Source of the DNA: Aporrectodea caliginosa | Taxonomy: Eukaryota; Annelida; Clitellata; Crassiclitellata; Lumbricidae | Reading direction: 5' to 3' | Length of the DNA stretch: 64,000 nucleotides | Assembly: GCA_020284085.1 (NCBI GenBank) | Contig: JACEVL010006418.1 | Coordinates: 1,128,501-1,192,500 of the forward strand | In this document: positions 40,501 to 45,499 of the stretch, one piece after another | Layout of the letters: each line of letters begins with the position of its first letter | Position numbering within the stretch: the first letter of the stretch is position 1 | Notes under the pieces: generated by a model | Databases searched by the model: none | What the model was told of the DNA's origin: nothing | Seen by the model: only the letters and a program-made list of their open reading frames with translations | Program-made: the position numbers and the translations under genes

Positions 40501-41817
40501 TGTTGAGCTTGGTTTTGACAGGTCCTTTGTGTACCATGCTATTTAATGTTATCTGATTGTATTTAATGTAATTTAAAGGAACTAAACTTTTATCAGCTTC
40601 AGTGATAAACTGTATAAAGCAGTACAACTTAGATGAGCGGACTGCAAAGTTTTCATACTGCTTCAGTTGTTATTTGTTAGTGAGCTCTAAATGACACGTT
40701 GTGTCTTGTGTGTGCTGCTGTAGGTATTGAACCTGAACAGCTGCATCAAGGTAGCTGCAGACTTCGTCTCGCCAGAAAATATGGACAACTGCTTCCGGAT
40801 GACACAGGAGTGCAGGCAGCTGTCGACCGATGGTCACGGGGGCGGCATCCATGAAGATAAACTGCAGGTCGGTTGGTAGGCTCTGTCGGTGATTAACCAT
40901 AACCATAACCATAAATTTTATTGAACCCAAGTATAAAACAACGAAAAGCAAGTACAAAAGAGAAAAACAGACAAGCAACAAGGGGATCAAAAGGAATACG
41001 ACCCTAAAGGACCTAGGTCCCGCTAATGAGCCACCTGTAACAAAGGCAAATTTTTAGGCAGAACAATTGAACTTACGTCTACAATTCTACTTAATTTCTG
41101 TTTTCCCCATTAGCTGTGTTTCCAATCCAGTTTAATGTACCAGAAGGGCAGTTTACAACCACGTTCTTTCTTCAGTTCATGGAAAATAGATTTTTTCACT
41201 GAGAACGTATAATTACGTAATCAAGTCACGCCAGACAACTGATGTTGGGTTTAAACAGTGTATAGTGAACTGGTTAATTGTTTCTGAAGATAAACATGCT
41301 TGGAAGCAGTGGCACATGTCGCATCCCTTGTAAATTACCTGACTTTCATGGCCTCTGAGTCTCTTTAACAATTTAACGATAAACAGCACTGGTTGCCCGG
41401 TTGCTTTTGGTACACTGTCGTCGTTAATAAGTGTTACAATCAATCAGCAGCCGGCACACGACAAATGTGCTGGCTGGTCTGAACTAGATGAACAAATATG
41501 GTTACCATCTTCTAACTGCCTAACTTACACACAGTAATTTGTTAAAATGCCCTCTTGTGTAGCCATATTAACATATTAAGAACTGCCTTATGACAATGTC
41601 CTATTATAATAAATTTATTTCTACTGCTGAATTAATTTTAGAGCTATGTTATAATGGAGCGTGTTATAACAAGTTTCTGGTGCATTTTAAAAGTAATTAT
41701 GTTAGTGATGAAAATTATGGTGTCTGCTTTTTTCTGCAGGTGAAAAATATCTTATTTCATGCGGTGAAGGATGCAATTGCTGTGCTTCGTGATACTGCGC
41801 CAAAATACGAAGGCTGA
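3725..41817 (+). CDS. KDM3: KDM3/JMJD1-family histone H3K9 demethylase, 5'-partial, 17 exons in window
   Basis: Fe(II)/2-oxoglutarate-dependent JmjC lysine demethylase; the family removes mono- and dimethyl marks from H3K9 in the nucleus. The join is 3725-3931, 6113-6197, 20761-20870, 21679-21817, 22689-24438, 27356-27509, 28586-30709, 31432-31596, 32139-32373, 33798-34002, 34907-35124, 35872-36147, 37007-38188, 38692-38831, 39377-39553, 40724-40867, 41740-41817. All junctions are GT-AG and the phases agree, giving 2462 codons plus TGA. Order in partial-protein numbering: Tudor-like module (1-134), disordered linker (to about 1650) with a basic SPKKKRKK stretch, Cys-rich zinc finger (about 1690-1870), LXXLL (1994-1998), JmjC (about 2080-2430). 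Iron ligands are His2258, Asp2260 and His2388; the 130-residue spacing is close to the roughly 129 of human KDM3A. N-terminal exons are off the left edge. Length resembles JMJD1C more than KDM3A, but it is probably the single invertebrate KDM3. Family assignment is very secure; exact paralogue relationship is not. Confidence 0.95.
4132..4412 (-). mobile_element. tRNA-derived SINE family B, antisense copy
   Basis: On the minus strand the head carries an A-box-like TAGTGGTTAGCATGC and a B-box GGTTCAAATCC about 40 nt on, then a body that recurs at 32550-32777, 34215-34472 and 21908-22102 (CTGAGGCAGCCATGGGTATG in plus orientation). Confidence 0.7.
4424..4575 (+). mobile_element. SINE family B, inverted second copy (headless)
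   Basis: AACTCAGCTATAATGAGTAG, then CTGTCAGTGGGAGG and CATACCCATGGCTACCTCTG, the reverse complement of the body at 4132-4310. With the neighbouring copy it makes a head-to-head inverted pair. Confidence 0.6.
5000..5161 (+). repeat. Dispersed non-LTR 3' end (family R2), plus orientation
   Basis: Ends in ATGCAAATAAAGGCTACCTA plus CTTACTTACTTA. The upstream part GCAACTGGGAAACCAGTGCA is shared with 34138-34155 and 35510-35532, so a larger element body is dispersed here. Confidence 0.5.
5716..6003 (+). mobile_element. tRNA-derived SINE (family C) with TTA-repeat tail
   Basis: The tRNA-like head at 5720-5793 has an A-box-like TGGTTGAATGGTAACACACT and a B-box GGGTTCGATACCC. A roughly 190-bp body follows, ending AATTAATAAAGAAG and a (TTA)n tail. 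Appears complete at both ends, so relatively young. Confidence 0.75.
6113..6197 (+). CDS. KDM3: KDM3 exon 2 (Tudor-like module, second part)
   Basis: An 85-nt exon entered in phase 0 and left in phase 1. It encodes [20 protein letters not shown] and then QMNLLGDG, continuing the exon 1 module; TDDTVLEEH and QM(N/R)L(L/I)GDG are typical of KDM3 proteins. It is too short to show as an open reading frame on its own. Confidence 0.92.
6500..6600 (-). mobile_element. SINE family A fragment, antisense
   Basis: AATGCAATACAACTGTAATT, then CAAAGTTCAGAAGTGCACAC, matches the 3' part of the full copy at 53703-53987. A TATTG-type repeat at 6388-6415 may be the tail of a second insertion. Confidence 0.5.
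8713..8805 (+). repeat. Dispersed repeat D, copy 1
   Basis: ACTTCTGTGGCACCGGTGTC, then AACGCACAAAGTATCAACCG, aligns base by base with 60618-60712 (ACTTCTATAGCGCAGGTATC, then TAATGCACAAGGTATCGATC). Diverged; class unknown. Confidence 0.5.
9088..9190 (-). mobile_element. SINE family A fragment, antisense
   Basis: CAGGTCTTGCTCTAGGTCCC, then CATGTTACAAAGCGAACACT and CAAACCAGTTGG correspond to the tRNA-like head half of family A (compare 53815-53985). Confidence 0.55.
9611..9690 (-). repeat. Dispersed non-LTR 3' end (family R1), copy 3
   Basis: AAGTAAGT array followed by ATCCTTTATTTATCCAATTG and GCACTTTGGTGTACATTATG, a more diverged member of the same family. Confidence 0.55.
9868..9960. repeat. 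(CA)n microsatellite with (CAGA)n end
   Basis: Runs of ACAC from 9868 to 9931 interrupted once by AGTAAC, then ACAGACAGACAGACAT. Open frames across it are low-complexity artefacts. Confidence 0.9.
10396..10500 (-). repeat. Dispersed non-LTR 3' end (family R2), minus orientation
   Basis: AAGT array followed by AGCCTTTATTTGCATCTGAC and ATGCATTACATTGTATAC. The reverse complement occurs at 5095-5161 (ATGTATGCACATTTGTCAG, then ATGCAAATAAAGGCTACCTA). AATAAA sits just before the tandem tail. Confidence 0.55.
12081..12141. repeat. 14-bp tandem array GATGATGTAATTAG
   Basis: Four nearly exact consecutive units and a partial fifth. Confidence 0.85.
12490..13480. promoter_or_regulatory. GC-rich, CpG-rich block inside KDM3 intron 2 (possible internal promoter)
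   Basis: Stands out from the AT-rich surroundings by many CG dinucleotides (CGCCCGTCCGCCCGCTCGGC and similar). It contains a GGT run (12593-12618), a Kozak-like GCCGCCATGA (12625-12634) whose frame stops after five codons, and a strong donor-like CAG|GTGAGC at 12670-12677. No TATA box was seen. An alternative 5' exon splicing to exon 3 would be non-coding on this reading; this is inference only. Confidence 0.3.
13965..14180 (+). mobile_element. tRNA-like element, probable SINE (family F)
   Basis: A perfect T-arm-like CCAGGGTTCGAATCCTGG at 14000-14017, followed by AGTAGGTCAGTTTGGAGTTG and about 150 bp of non-tRNA sequence. There is no convincing acceptor stem or anticodon arm, so it is not called as a tRNA gene. 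Only one copy is seen in this window. Confidence 0.4.
15400..16190. repeat. TGGA/GGTG minisatellite with CTG/GGT runs
   Basis: Degenerate TGGATGGA and GGGTGGGTGGG units flank a less repetitive core (15690-15860). CTG runs occur at 15656-15673 and 15869-15891. The overlapping open frames are repeat translation. Confidence 0.85.
17570..18190. repeat. TA-rich microsatellite region
   Basis: Multiple TATATA and TATG/TATA blocks: 17764-17780, 17937-17996, 18133-18150, 18170-18182. No gene seen. Confidence 0.85.
18635..18770 (+). mobile_element. SINE family B, sense copy (5' half)
   Basis: TTAGCATGCTGGACTGTGAG, then a B-box-like GGGTCAGATTC, GGGCAGAAATTTGTTCCAGA and CCCAACTCTGCTGTGAGTAT parallel the minus-strand copy at 4132-4412. 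Truncated at a TA microsatellite. Confidence 0.55.
18936..19180. repeat. Long polypyrimidine (CTCCTT/CTCCTC) tract
   Basis: Nearly pure C/T on the plus strand over about 240 bp with few purines (TGG, ATC interruptions). The open frames here (Leu- or Ser-rich; Arg-rich on minus) are composition artefacts. Confidence 0.9.
20000..20106 (+). mobile_element. SINE family A, sense 3' end with TATTG tail
   Basis: GTGTGCTCTTCTGAGCTTTG, then GAAGGAGGGCAATATCAATT and TTGTATTGTATTGTATT, the 3' end of the family seen in full at 53703-53987. Confidence 0.55.
20172..20566. mobile_element. hAT-like MITE, 395 bp, 8-bp target duplication
   Basis: Terminal inverted repeats TAGGGTTGCCACC and GGTGGCAACCCTA (13/13) are flanked by the exact 8-bp direct repeat GTTGCTTC (20164-20171 and 20567-20574). 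An 8-bp duplication and YAGGGTTGCCA ends are features of hAT elements. The interior repeats GTCCCGACTT about five times near the ends, typical of subterminal transposase sites, and has no coding capacity. Confidence 0.9.
20761..20870 (+). CDS. KDM3: KDM3 exon 3 (end of Tudor-like module)
   Basis: A 110-nt exon after acceptor TCTGTTGTAG, with donor CTT|GTAAGC. Entered in phase 1 it reads [20 protein letters not shown], equivalent to the VVESIIRGEK-G--PRRSR segment of vertebrate KDM3 proteins, and it leaves in phase 0. It is separated from exon 2 by the largest intron here, 14.5 kb. Confidence 0.9.
20985..21390 (+). mobile_element. 5'-truncated LINE (L2/CR1-like) 3' end with TAA tail
   Basis: The plus strand has a decayed reverse-transcriptase C-terminal signature ([10 protein letters not shown] in the frame at about 21130-21160, cf. 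G-RAFS-AAP in L2/CR1 elements), then a degenerate tail region and (TAA)n at 21358-21384. Stops and frameshifts abound. Confidence 0.5.
21679..21817 (+). CDS. KDM3: KDM3 exon 4 (Lys/Ser-rich linker)
   Basis: A 139-nt exon entered in phase 0 and left in phase 1, with acceptor ACTTTCAG and donor ACAG|GTAGAG. It encodes [16 protein letters not shown] and continues as a basic, disordered linker ending CFPDNT. The last 48 nt plus 81 nt of the following intron were later duplicated at 22427-22555. Confidence 0.85.
21908..22102 (-). mobile_element. SINE family B, diverged antisense copy
   Basis: TAGCTAGCCCCAAGATGCAA, then AGTGTTAGCAACTTCACTT and CATGCTAACGACTTCTCTG mirror the ordering of other minus-strand family B copies. 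Sits between exon 4 and its duplicate. Confidence 0.5.
22320..22384. repeat. GAGTTTGAT short tandem repeats
   Basis: Four spaced GAGTTTGA units of roughly 17-19 bp immediately upstream of the ghost exon. Confidence 0.6.
22427..22555 (+). pseudogene. Duplicated fragment of KDM3 exon 4 plus intron (ghost exon)
   Basis: 129 bp aligns without gaps to 21770-21898. The first 48 nt copy the exon 4 end (TCGTGAAAGACAACTTCAGG); the donor is degraded from GTAGAG to GTTGAG, and the original frame now hits TGA (TTTTGAGAC). A T-run plus ACCAG directly upstream could serve as an acceptor, but inclusion would shift the frame of KDM3. Confidence 0.75.
22689..24438 (+). CDS. KDM3: KDM3 exon 5, giant disordered linker exon
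   Basis: A 1750-nt exon open throughout, acceptor TTATGTGCAG, donor GACAG|GTAAGA, entered in phase 1 and left in phase 2. It encodes an N-terminal Ser-rich region with a basic nuclear-localisation-like SPKKKRKK at 22844-22867, long Ser/Thr/Asn-rich segments, an Ala run ([10 protein letters not shown]), and a poly-Gln tract (24256-24282) near the C-terminal end of the exon. Little identity to vertebrate linkers is expected; membership rests on phase, position and openness. Confidence 0.88.
24439..27355 (+). other. KDM3 intron 5
   Basis: Holds GAGTC-rich remnants at 24500-24590 and 26830-26965 that look like ends of a decayed hAT-type element, and a SINE A copy broken by a TA/CA microsatellite (25295-25640). 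25740-26800 is plain AT-rich sequence with nothing recognised. Confidence 0.5.
25295..25640 (-). mobile_element. SINE family A interrupted by CA/TA microsatellite
   Basis: GCTGAGCAATTCTGCATGAA and GACTTGAGGTCTCCACATGG on the left, GCAAGGTGAGCACTCAAACC on the right, are adjacent parts of the family A head. They are now split by a compound CACA/TATA array at 25366-25605. Confidence 0.55.
27356..27509 (+). CDS. KDM3: KDM3 exon 6 (linker)
   Basis: A 154-nt exon, acceptor GTTCTGTAG, donor AAG|GTAATT, phase 2 in and phase 0 out. It reads [20 protein letters not shown] and ends [21 protein letters not shown], the only likely helical segment in this part of the linker. Phase agreement on both sides supports inclusion. 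Confidence 0.8.
28586..30709 (+). CDS. KDM3: KDM3 exon 7, giant disordered linker exon
   Basis: A 2124-nt exon (708 codons, phase 0 to 0), acceptor GTGTTGTAG, donor GTG|GTAAGT. The product is Ser/Ala/Pro-rich with alanine runs and a few ordered-looking patches such as [15 protein letters not shown] and [19 protein letters not shown]; the latter resembles short conserved linker motifs seen in KDM3B/JMJD1C proteins. An acidic tail precedes the donor. Translation continues past the donor only about 25 nt to a stop, which supports splicing here. Confidence 0.92.
31432..31596 (+). CDS. KDM3: KDM3 exon 8 (basic exon)
   Basis: A 165-nt phase 0 to 0 exon, acceptor TTTTTGCAG, donor AAT|GTAAGT. It begins [18 protein letters not shown] and ends [11 protein letters not shown], two basic clusters that could act in nuclear import or DNA contact. 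KKKRK followed by SSRH is similar to the basic segment upstream of the zinc finger in vertebrate JMJD1 proteins. Confidence 0.85.
32139..32373 (+). CDS. KDM3: KDM3 exon 9 (acidic to Ser-rich linker)
   Basis: A 235-nt exon, acceptor AATTGTATAG, donor GAG|GTACGT, phase 0 in and 1 out. It starts [14 protein letters not shown], has a serine run ([16 protein letters not shown]), and ends [20 protein letters not shown], a charged segment leading to the zinc-finger module. Confidence 0.85.
32550..32777 (-). mobile_element. SINE family B, antisense copy
   Basis: CTAACCCTGAGGCAGCCATG through TGCCCTGGCAGGGATTTGAA and AACTAACCACTACAC, the same layout as 4132-4412. The B-box complement is GGATTTGAACTCC. 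Confidence 0.7.
33060..33410 (+). mobile_element. 5'-truncated L2-like LINE, 3' end with GAAT tail
   Basis: Decayed reverse-transcriptase C-terminal coding ([20 protein letters not shown] in one frame, 33118-33177) precedes CTTGAAGGGGCGCTATATAA and (TGAA)n. GGCGCTATATAAAT before a short tandem tail is the typical 3' end of L2/CR1-like LINEs. Confidence 0.65.
33476..33600 (-). mobile_element. SINE family A, antisense head
   Basis: CTGAGTGAAGGACTTGCTCA, then AGGCTCGAACCCGTACTCTC (B-box complement) and TAACCAATTGGCTACCATGT (A-box complement). Equivalent to 53815-53985. Confidence 0.7.
33605..33757 (+). mobile_element. Second L2-like LINE 3' end with GAGT tail
   Basis: GTTTCCTTGAAGGGGCGCTA, then TATAAATGTCTGAATGAGTG, nearly identical to the 3' end at 33350-33405. 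The first bases of KDM3 exon 10 lie only about 40 bp downstream. Confidence 0.6.
33798..34002 (+). CDS. KDM3: KDM3 exon 10 (zinc-finger module, first part)
   Basis: A 205-nt exon, acceptor GTGCTGTAG, donor CG|GTTAGT, phase 1 in and 2 out. It encodes [17 protein letters not shown] and [10 protein letters not shown], directly comparable to LPKCRECR and VFCRFFHFRRL of KDM3A. The upstream [15 protein letters not shown] matches the AFVQDDSC---A-L lead-in of the human protein. Confidence 0.96.
34099..34212. mobile_element. Fold-back element (MITE-like)
   Basis: Arms ACAAGAGTGTACTAAAAG (34121-34138) and CTTTTAGTGCACTCTTGT (34186-34203), one mismatch in the centre, with imperfect flanking extensions AATCCCTTAAC and TCATTAAAGGATT. 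The core AGCGACTGGGAAGCCAGT recurs at 35508-35525. Confidence 0.55.
34215..34472 (-). mobile_element. SINE family B, antisense copy
   Basis: GAGAGGCAGCCATGGGTATG through TTTTGGTTGACAGCCCATCA and ATTAACCACTAGAC. Internally carries a duplicated CAGTGTA-GGTCAGTGTACTG segment. Confidence 0.65.
34907..35124 (+). CDS. KDM3: KDM3 exon 11 (between Cys clusters)
   Basis: A 218-nt exon, acceptor GTTGACAG, donor GACA|GTAAGC, phase 2 in and 1 out. It reads [20 protein letters not shown], then [30 protein letters not shown] and EQEAMSW, aligning to the KDM3A segment around [39 protein letters not shown]. Confidence 0.95.
35310..35410 (-). mobile_element. L2-like LINE 3' end, antisense, AATC tail
   Basis: (AATC)n at 35310-35335, then GATATAGCACCCCTTGAAGA and AGAGGCACTCC. 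Reversed, this is the same GGGGTGCTATATC type of 3' end as at 33350. Confidence 0.5.
35872..36147 (+). CDS. KDM3: KDM3 exon 12 (C-x2-C zinc finger required for activity in the family)
   Basis: A 276-nt exon, acceptor TTCTACCAG, donor GACG|GTTAGT, phase 1 to 1. It encodes [40 protein letters not shown] and [16 protein letters not shown]. Cys pairs CDIC, CRKC and CIDC are all kept. This is one of the most conserved parts of the family (human: [20 protein letters not shown]), so this exon alone identifies KDM3. Confidence 0.98.
37007..38188 (+). CDS. KDM3: KDM3 exon 13 (LXXLL linker and first half of JmjC with HxD)
   Basis: A 1182-nt exon, acceptor ATTTTCAG, donor ATCAG|GTAACT, phase 1 to 1. 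The first 40% is linker with LKDLL at 37318-37332, an LXXLL nuclear-receptor-box motif in the place where KDM3A has one. JmjC follows: [68 protein letters not shown]. The iron-binding pair is in [11 protein letters not shown], with His codon 38110-38112 and Asp codon 38116-38118. The human equivalent is TTNLHLDVSDA. Confidence 0.97.
38518..38531. repeat. Poly-G run in KDM3 intron 13
   Basis: A 14-nt uninterrupted G run (GGGGTGGGGGGGGGGGTC context). The rest of the intron shows nothing notable. Confidence 0.7.
38692..38831 (+). CDS. KDM3: KDM3 exon 14 (JmjC, middle)
   Basis: A 140-nt exon, phase 1 to 0, donor AAG|GTACAC. It encodes [20 protein letters not shown] and [17 protein letters not shown], corresponding to [33 protein letters not shown] in KDM3A. 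The acceptor is a tandem TAGCAG: splicing after TAG (38692) or CAG (38695) differs by one alanine codon and keeps the frame either way. Confidence 0.94.
38862..38962. repeat. CA-rich microsatellite at start of KDM3 intron 14
   Basis: Degenerate ACACACACGCATACACACAC starting only about 30 nt past the exon 14 donor, so it could influence splicing through CA-repeat-binding proteins. Confidence 0.7.
39377..39553 (+). CDS. KDM3: KDM3 exon 15 (JmjC, second iron-ligand histidine)
   Basis: A 177-nt phase 0 to 0 exon, acceptor GATTGCAG, donor CAG|GTAAAG. It reads [40 protein letters not shown] and AGAPHQ. The last-but-one codon (39548-39550) is the third iron ligand, equivalent to [10 protein letters not shown] in human proteins. 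Confidence 0.97.
39640..39775 (-). repeat. Dispersed non-LTR 3' end (family R3), antisense
   Basis: CGTTTATTGTTTGCAATACA, then AGAGACCAAGGTCCCGCTTA and TTAGGGTTGCC, shared with 40900-41040 and 45541-45680 (GATCAAAGATCCCGCTAAGT). AATAAACG-type signal on the minus strand. Confidence 0.5.
40075..40310 (+). mobile_element. tRNA-derived SINE with L2-like 3' tail
   Basis: The head has A-box TGGCGCGTTGG (40078-40088) and B-box GTTCGAGCCCC (40121-40131), spaced as in tRNAs. The 3' end carries TGTACAGCGCAGTGCG, then TCAGGCGCTAAATTAAAG and a (TTA)n tail, i.e. a LINE-type GCGCTA-AAT end, so its retrotransposition probably used an L2-like partner. Confidence 0.75.
40724..40867 (+). CDS. KDM3: KDM3 exon 16 (JmjC C-terminal part)
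   Basis: A 144-nt phase 0 to 0 exon, acceptor GCTGCTGTAG, donor CAG|GTCGGT. It encodes [32 protein letters not shown] and HEDKLQ, aligning to NLYSCIKVAEDFVSPEHV, CFWLTQEFR-LS and HEDKLQ of KDM3A. It is too short to stand out as an open frame. Confidence 0.96.
40900..41040 (-). repeat. Family R3 non-LTR 3' end with hexamer tail
   Basis: (AACCAT)n at 40896-40914, then AAATTTTATTGAACCCAAGT and GGACCTAGGTCCCGCTAATG. On the minus strand the element ends CAATAAAATT followed by TTATGG repeats. Confidence 0.55.
41740..41817 (+). CDS. KDM3: KDM3 terminal coding exon 17
   Basis: A 26-codon terminal segment, acceptor TTTTCTGCAG. It reads [20 protein letters not shown] and ends PKYEG before TGA at 41815-41817, matching VKNVIYHAVKDAVAMLKASE at the C terminus of KDM3A. 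The same exon should continue into the 3' UTR. Confidence 0.96.
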   Translation: MKNILFHAVKDAIAVLRDTAPKYEG

Positions 41818-42369
41818 ACGACCACCGGTCGAATCACGCTCACCCCGATCTTTTGAAATGCTGCTTTGTTCGAGCAACATCAACGACAGTGTTCTTATTA
41901 TGAAGACCAACTCAGGATATCGTCGGCTCATGCGGCCTGATGGAGGATTCATATCACATCACCATCCTCCGAATCCAGTCGTCGCAGAGTTGTACACAAG
42001 AGACAGAGCATCCGCCGATGGATGTGCTCATGCGCGACGCGAGGTACCAGTGTGCCTCGGGGGCTCTGACGTATCGACCGTACTGGTGGAGGTAGAACAG
42101 ATGACAGCTCGTCCGTTGATGAGCGTGGGGAAGGGCGGCCCTTCCGAGTGGCGGACATTTCTGAACGGATGAGATGCTCGGGAGATAAAAAGCAATCCAT
42201 CCCCATTCTCTGCTGGTCTGTTGCTGCTGCTGCTGCTGTTGACTGTTGCTGCACACATTGTTCGTTTGGGCTGAAAGCTCGTCGGCCATTTTGTACATAG
42301 ATACCTGTTCACGACTGCATGCATATACAGGTAAATTATTCAAGCATGTGCATTAGTGTAAATATACCT

Positions 42370-42396
42370 ACAGATATATATAGATATATATATATA

Positions 42397-42434
<38 letters not shown>

Positions 42435-42530
42435 TGTATGTATATTGTGTATACACTATGTATGTGTATACATGATGCATATATTTATGTGTATGTAGAT
42501 GTATGCACATGTGTGTGTGTGTGTGTATAT
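42370..42530. repeat. TA/GT microsatellite in KDM3 3' UTR
   Basis: TAGATATATATATATATAGA followed by TA runs to 42423, then TGTATG and (GT)n at 42511-42524. Confidence 0.85.
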
Positions 42531-44165
42531 GTATTAAACTATATACATATGCTTGAATCTGTATTTGCGTATAAGGAATTTATGCACGATCCAATGATGA
42601 TAAATGACTGTTAGGGGTAAAAATGCAACAGACTCTGTATGAAGCCGTTATTTGTATCGCTTGTACTTGTGAATATAGAAATTATATTTTTGTGTTTGGC
42701 GCGTACGTGCAGCATGTACACTTGTTTAGCCGTTTTGTTTAGTCGTACGCACAGAGTGCATACCCGAAGTAAACCTGTTGTAAACGGTAGAGCTGTTAAA
42801 CGGCTCCACCGATTGTTATGAGTTACGAAATTCAGTTCAGACCTTCAAATTGTACTGCCTGTGTTATTCACCGAGCAGATTTCACGGTGATTCACGGTGA
42901 TCCAACGAACCTCAGATGATTATCTATACAATATACATACATGAAGCATAATGTGCACACGTTTACTTGAGATATATGGATCATCATCATCAGAAGTCAG
43001 GCTTAACTGTTTAAGCTTTTTGCATGTCTTAAACTCAGGGATTTTGATTACTGTAATCGCTTTGTGAGACTGAAGCTGTTGATAACCGACTGTCCAGCGT
43101 TTTGATCGCGTGCTTTGCTATCAGCAACTTATAACTGTTAGTGTACAACATAAGGGTGAAAAGTTTCTGTCGACAGCAATATTCTAGCTTTGAATCATGA
43201 AATTTCTTGCCGAGGTAATAGTTGCGAAGAAACGGTTACTTGCAATGTATGTCAATGTACGAATTCGGAAATGTAAATGTTTCAGTCTAACGTTGAAAAT
43301 GGGTTCTTGCTCTATATTATTAACTATCATTCACTTGTACGCGTATTTCAATTATCCTGTATGATATTTTTTAAATTCATTTGTACCCGACGTTTGAACA
43401 TAGCAGATGACAATGCAAGTCATTAATTCACTGCAGCAGATATGCCAATGATAGCTTTAAGCACAGCATAGCTACTTGTTGGGTAGCTACTGGTAGCTAC
43501 TTGTCATTTACTGGGGTCATGTTAACAGGCTCTGAAATGGATATGTTCACTAGTTTAGTTGGGTGTAGCGAATACCAGAGACGAAGCATGAAATGACCTC
43601 CAAATAAACTCTGTGCCATAGTTTCTACTGGTGAAGCAGCTCCATGGACAGGTGGCCACTGCAACATTCGGAAAACAAACTAAAGTTTAAACCATTATTT
43701 TCGGAAAACAAACTAAAGTTTAAACCATAATTTTTCGTGTCCGATTAGCGCTGAGCACAGTGGTCACAGACAAGGAGGGAAGGCAAGGCAGACGGACAGA
43801 CAGACCGAGAAGAGACATGTCAGCAGACCTACGTAGGTTGGCAATTGTTCAATAACCGGATAAAATTATATGATGAAGGTAGTGTTACTTTGGGCCCAAT
43901 GAGTCTACAATTAGTAAGGCATGATGTGTGAGCCTCGGACCGAGAAGTACCAGCGGCCCATTTTGAGCAAATCGTGCACGGTAAAGGCGAAAGTACACGT
44001 CCCATTAAGCAAATAATGGTATATTTAGACTTGTGTCACTTGTTGGTAAGTTTGTCATTGACTGATTAATGATTGTGATTCGAGGAATAATTACGAATGT
44101 TTTAAGGAAATTCTGGACACTATGTATCATCAACTGAATTCGGTATTGAACCAAGAAGGTGATTA

Positions 44166-44171
44166 AATAAA
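44166..44171 (+). terminator. Candidate KDM3 poly(A) signal AATAAA (distal)
   Basis: Canonical AATAAA followed within 20-30 nt by a T/G-rich stretch (TCACACTGGCTGTCGTTTC). A proximal alternative lies at 43603-43608, also followed by GT-containing sequence. Confidence 0.35.
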
Positions 44172-44777
44172 GGCATTTTCACACTGGCTGTCGTTTCTCT
44201 AATCGATCTTTCGTTTAATACAGATGAGTGAGCGAGCTTCAAAGAGCCGACGACGCTGAGAGGGTCGTAAAACTAAACTGCCTATAATGACATGGGTATT
44301 AAAAATATCCTGGAATGATAATTAATTACGAGTAGACGTACAATCATATGCATGTAGGCCCCGCGTATCCGCTGTCCATGCACCTGTTGTTACAATGGCT
44401 ATTAAGCAATTCATTATAACTCTGCCTACGTACGCTCTCCTAAGCAGGATGAACGAGAAGTTCGTCTTTATTGTTCAGAAAACAGGAAAAGTCGCCATTG
44501 TAGGAGTCACGCATTTAAGCATGACCGACCAACAAGCATCGTTAATTAATTATAATTAGGCCTCCCGAATGAATGCCTGTGGTAATTAATGCGTGGTATA
44601 ATTATAACTAATGTACATGCAATTTTAAAAGTTTAATATGCAACTTTGTATCCGAGGTAGAATTGATCCCACAGGTTCTCGGAAAAAGAGGACAGTAGTA
44701 CTGCTAGCCGCAATGAGGAAAAGTATTAGTAGAAGTGTTAGCAGCAGTAAGAGTAATAGTAGTACATGTAGTAAGTT

Positions 44778-44842
44778 AAACGCTTTTCTATATATAGGAC
44801 GTTGTGGCCTCGACCCTGCTTGTCTTTCCGTGAATCTAATGA
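44778..44842 (+). repeat. Duplicated 65-bp segment, copy 1
   Basis: ACGCTTTTCTATATATAGGA, then CCTCGACCCTGCTTGTCTTT and CCGTGAATCTAAT, repeated at 46357-46420 with few differences. Confidence 0.7.
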
Positions 44843-44940
44843 ACAGTCTTTCTGCCGCCAAAATAAAAATTATCATTATCTGTGATGGTATAGCTGAACA
44901 TTTAGCACCTCGGCATATTGCCATAAAAGCTAGAAGAGGC

Positions 44941-45037
44941 ACTTCAACAGTAATGCGAGCATATCCTGTTACGAGATTTCTCAATAATAATTATTGAGAA
45001 ATCTCGTTGCAGGATATGCTCGCATTACTTTTGAAGT
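44941..45037. repeat. Large near-perfect palindrome 1
   Basis: 48-nt arms around a single A at 44989: TCAATAAT/ATTATTGA at the centre, GAGATTT/AAATCTC, GCGAGCATATCCTG/CAGGATATGCTCGC, ACTTCAA/TTGAAGT at the ends, with a few mismatches. Would extrude as a long hairpin. Confidence 0.9.
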
Positions 45038-45038
45038 A

Positions 45039-45085
45039 AGGCCTATTTATGGCTGTATAATTATTATACAGCCATAAATAGGCCT
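45039..45085. repeat. Perfect palindrome 2
   Basis: 23-nt arms with no mismatch around one T at 45062: AGGCCTATTTATGGCTGTAT paired with ATACAGCCATAAATAGGCCT. Starts two bases after palindrome 1 ends. Confidence 0.92.
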
Positions 45086-45495
45086 AAGCCTAGCCATATA
45101 ATAAGCCTAGGCCTATAGTTGTTTCTGTTAAGAACACGCACGCTTTAGCTATGTCCGCGAGAGTCGCATGGGGTATGTTATCGTATGAAATTTCAAAAAC
45201 ATCAGCTGTGTTGAGGACATTTACAGAACGTTTCCTTATTATGCCTCCAGACTTAAGCAAGTGATGGTCATGATGATTATACGAGATGATCTCAGTCGCG
45301 GTTGTTGGTCCTATGCTAATTATGGTAGACCAGTCTATGTATGGTTTGGCTCACTTGGCGCATTGAAGTTTGTGGTATTCGACGCGTTGTGGTCAGGCAT
45401 CTCCCACCCCGTCTGAGCTTCCCAGCGTCCAGTTAATTATAGGACTATAGCCTATTACAGTCGAGTTCGCGCTAGAAATGCTAGCCAGACAGACG

Positions 45496-45499
<4 letters not shown>

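Larger units (their letters stand above)
41818..44185 (+). other. KDM3: KDM3 3' UTR (extent tentative)
   Basis: Follows the stop codon. It holds a CTG/CAG run at 42222-42240, a TA/CA microsatellite (42370-42530), and a roughly 33-bp direct duplication at 43667-43735. AATAAA poly(A) signals occur at 43603-43608 and 44166-44171. The second would give a UTR of about 2.4 kb. No competing gene is seen, but RNA evidence would be needed to fix the end. Confidence 0.4.

Noticed and set aside
41771..42172. 133-codon frame overlapping the KDM3 stop
   Set aside because: Out of frame with the confirmed KDM3 terminal exon; lies in the 3' UTR.
44638..44997. 119-codon frames on both strands
   Set aside because: End inside the large palindrome; composition is repeat-like and no family was recognised.
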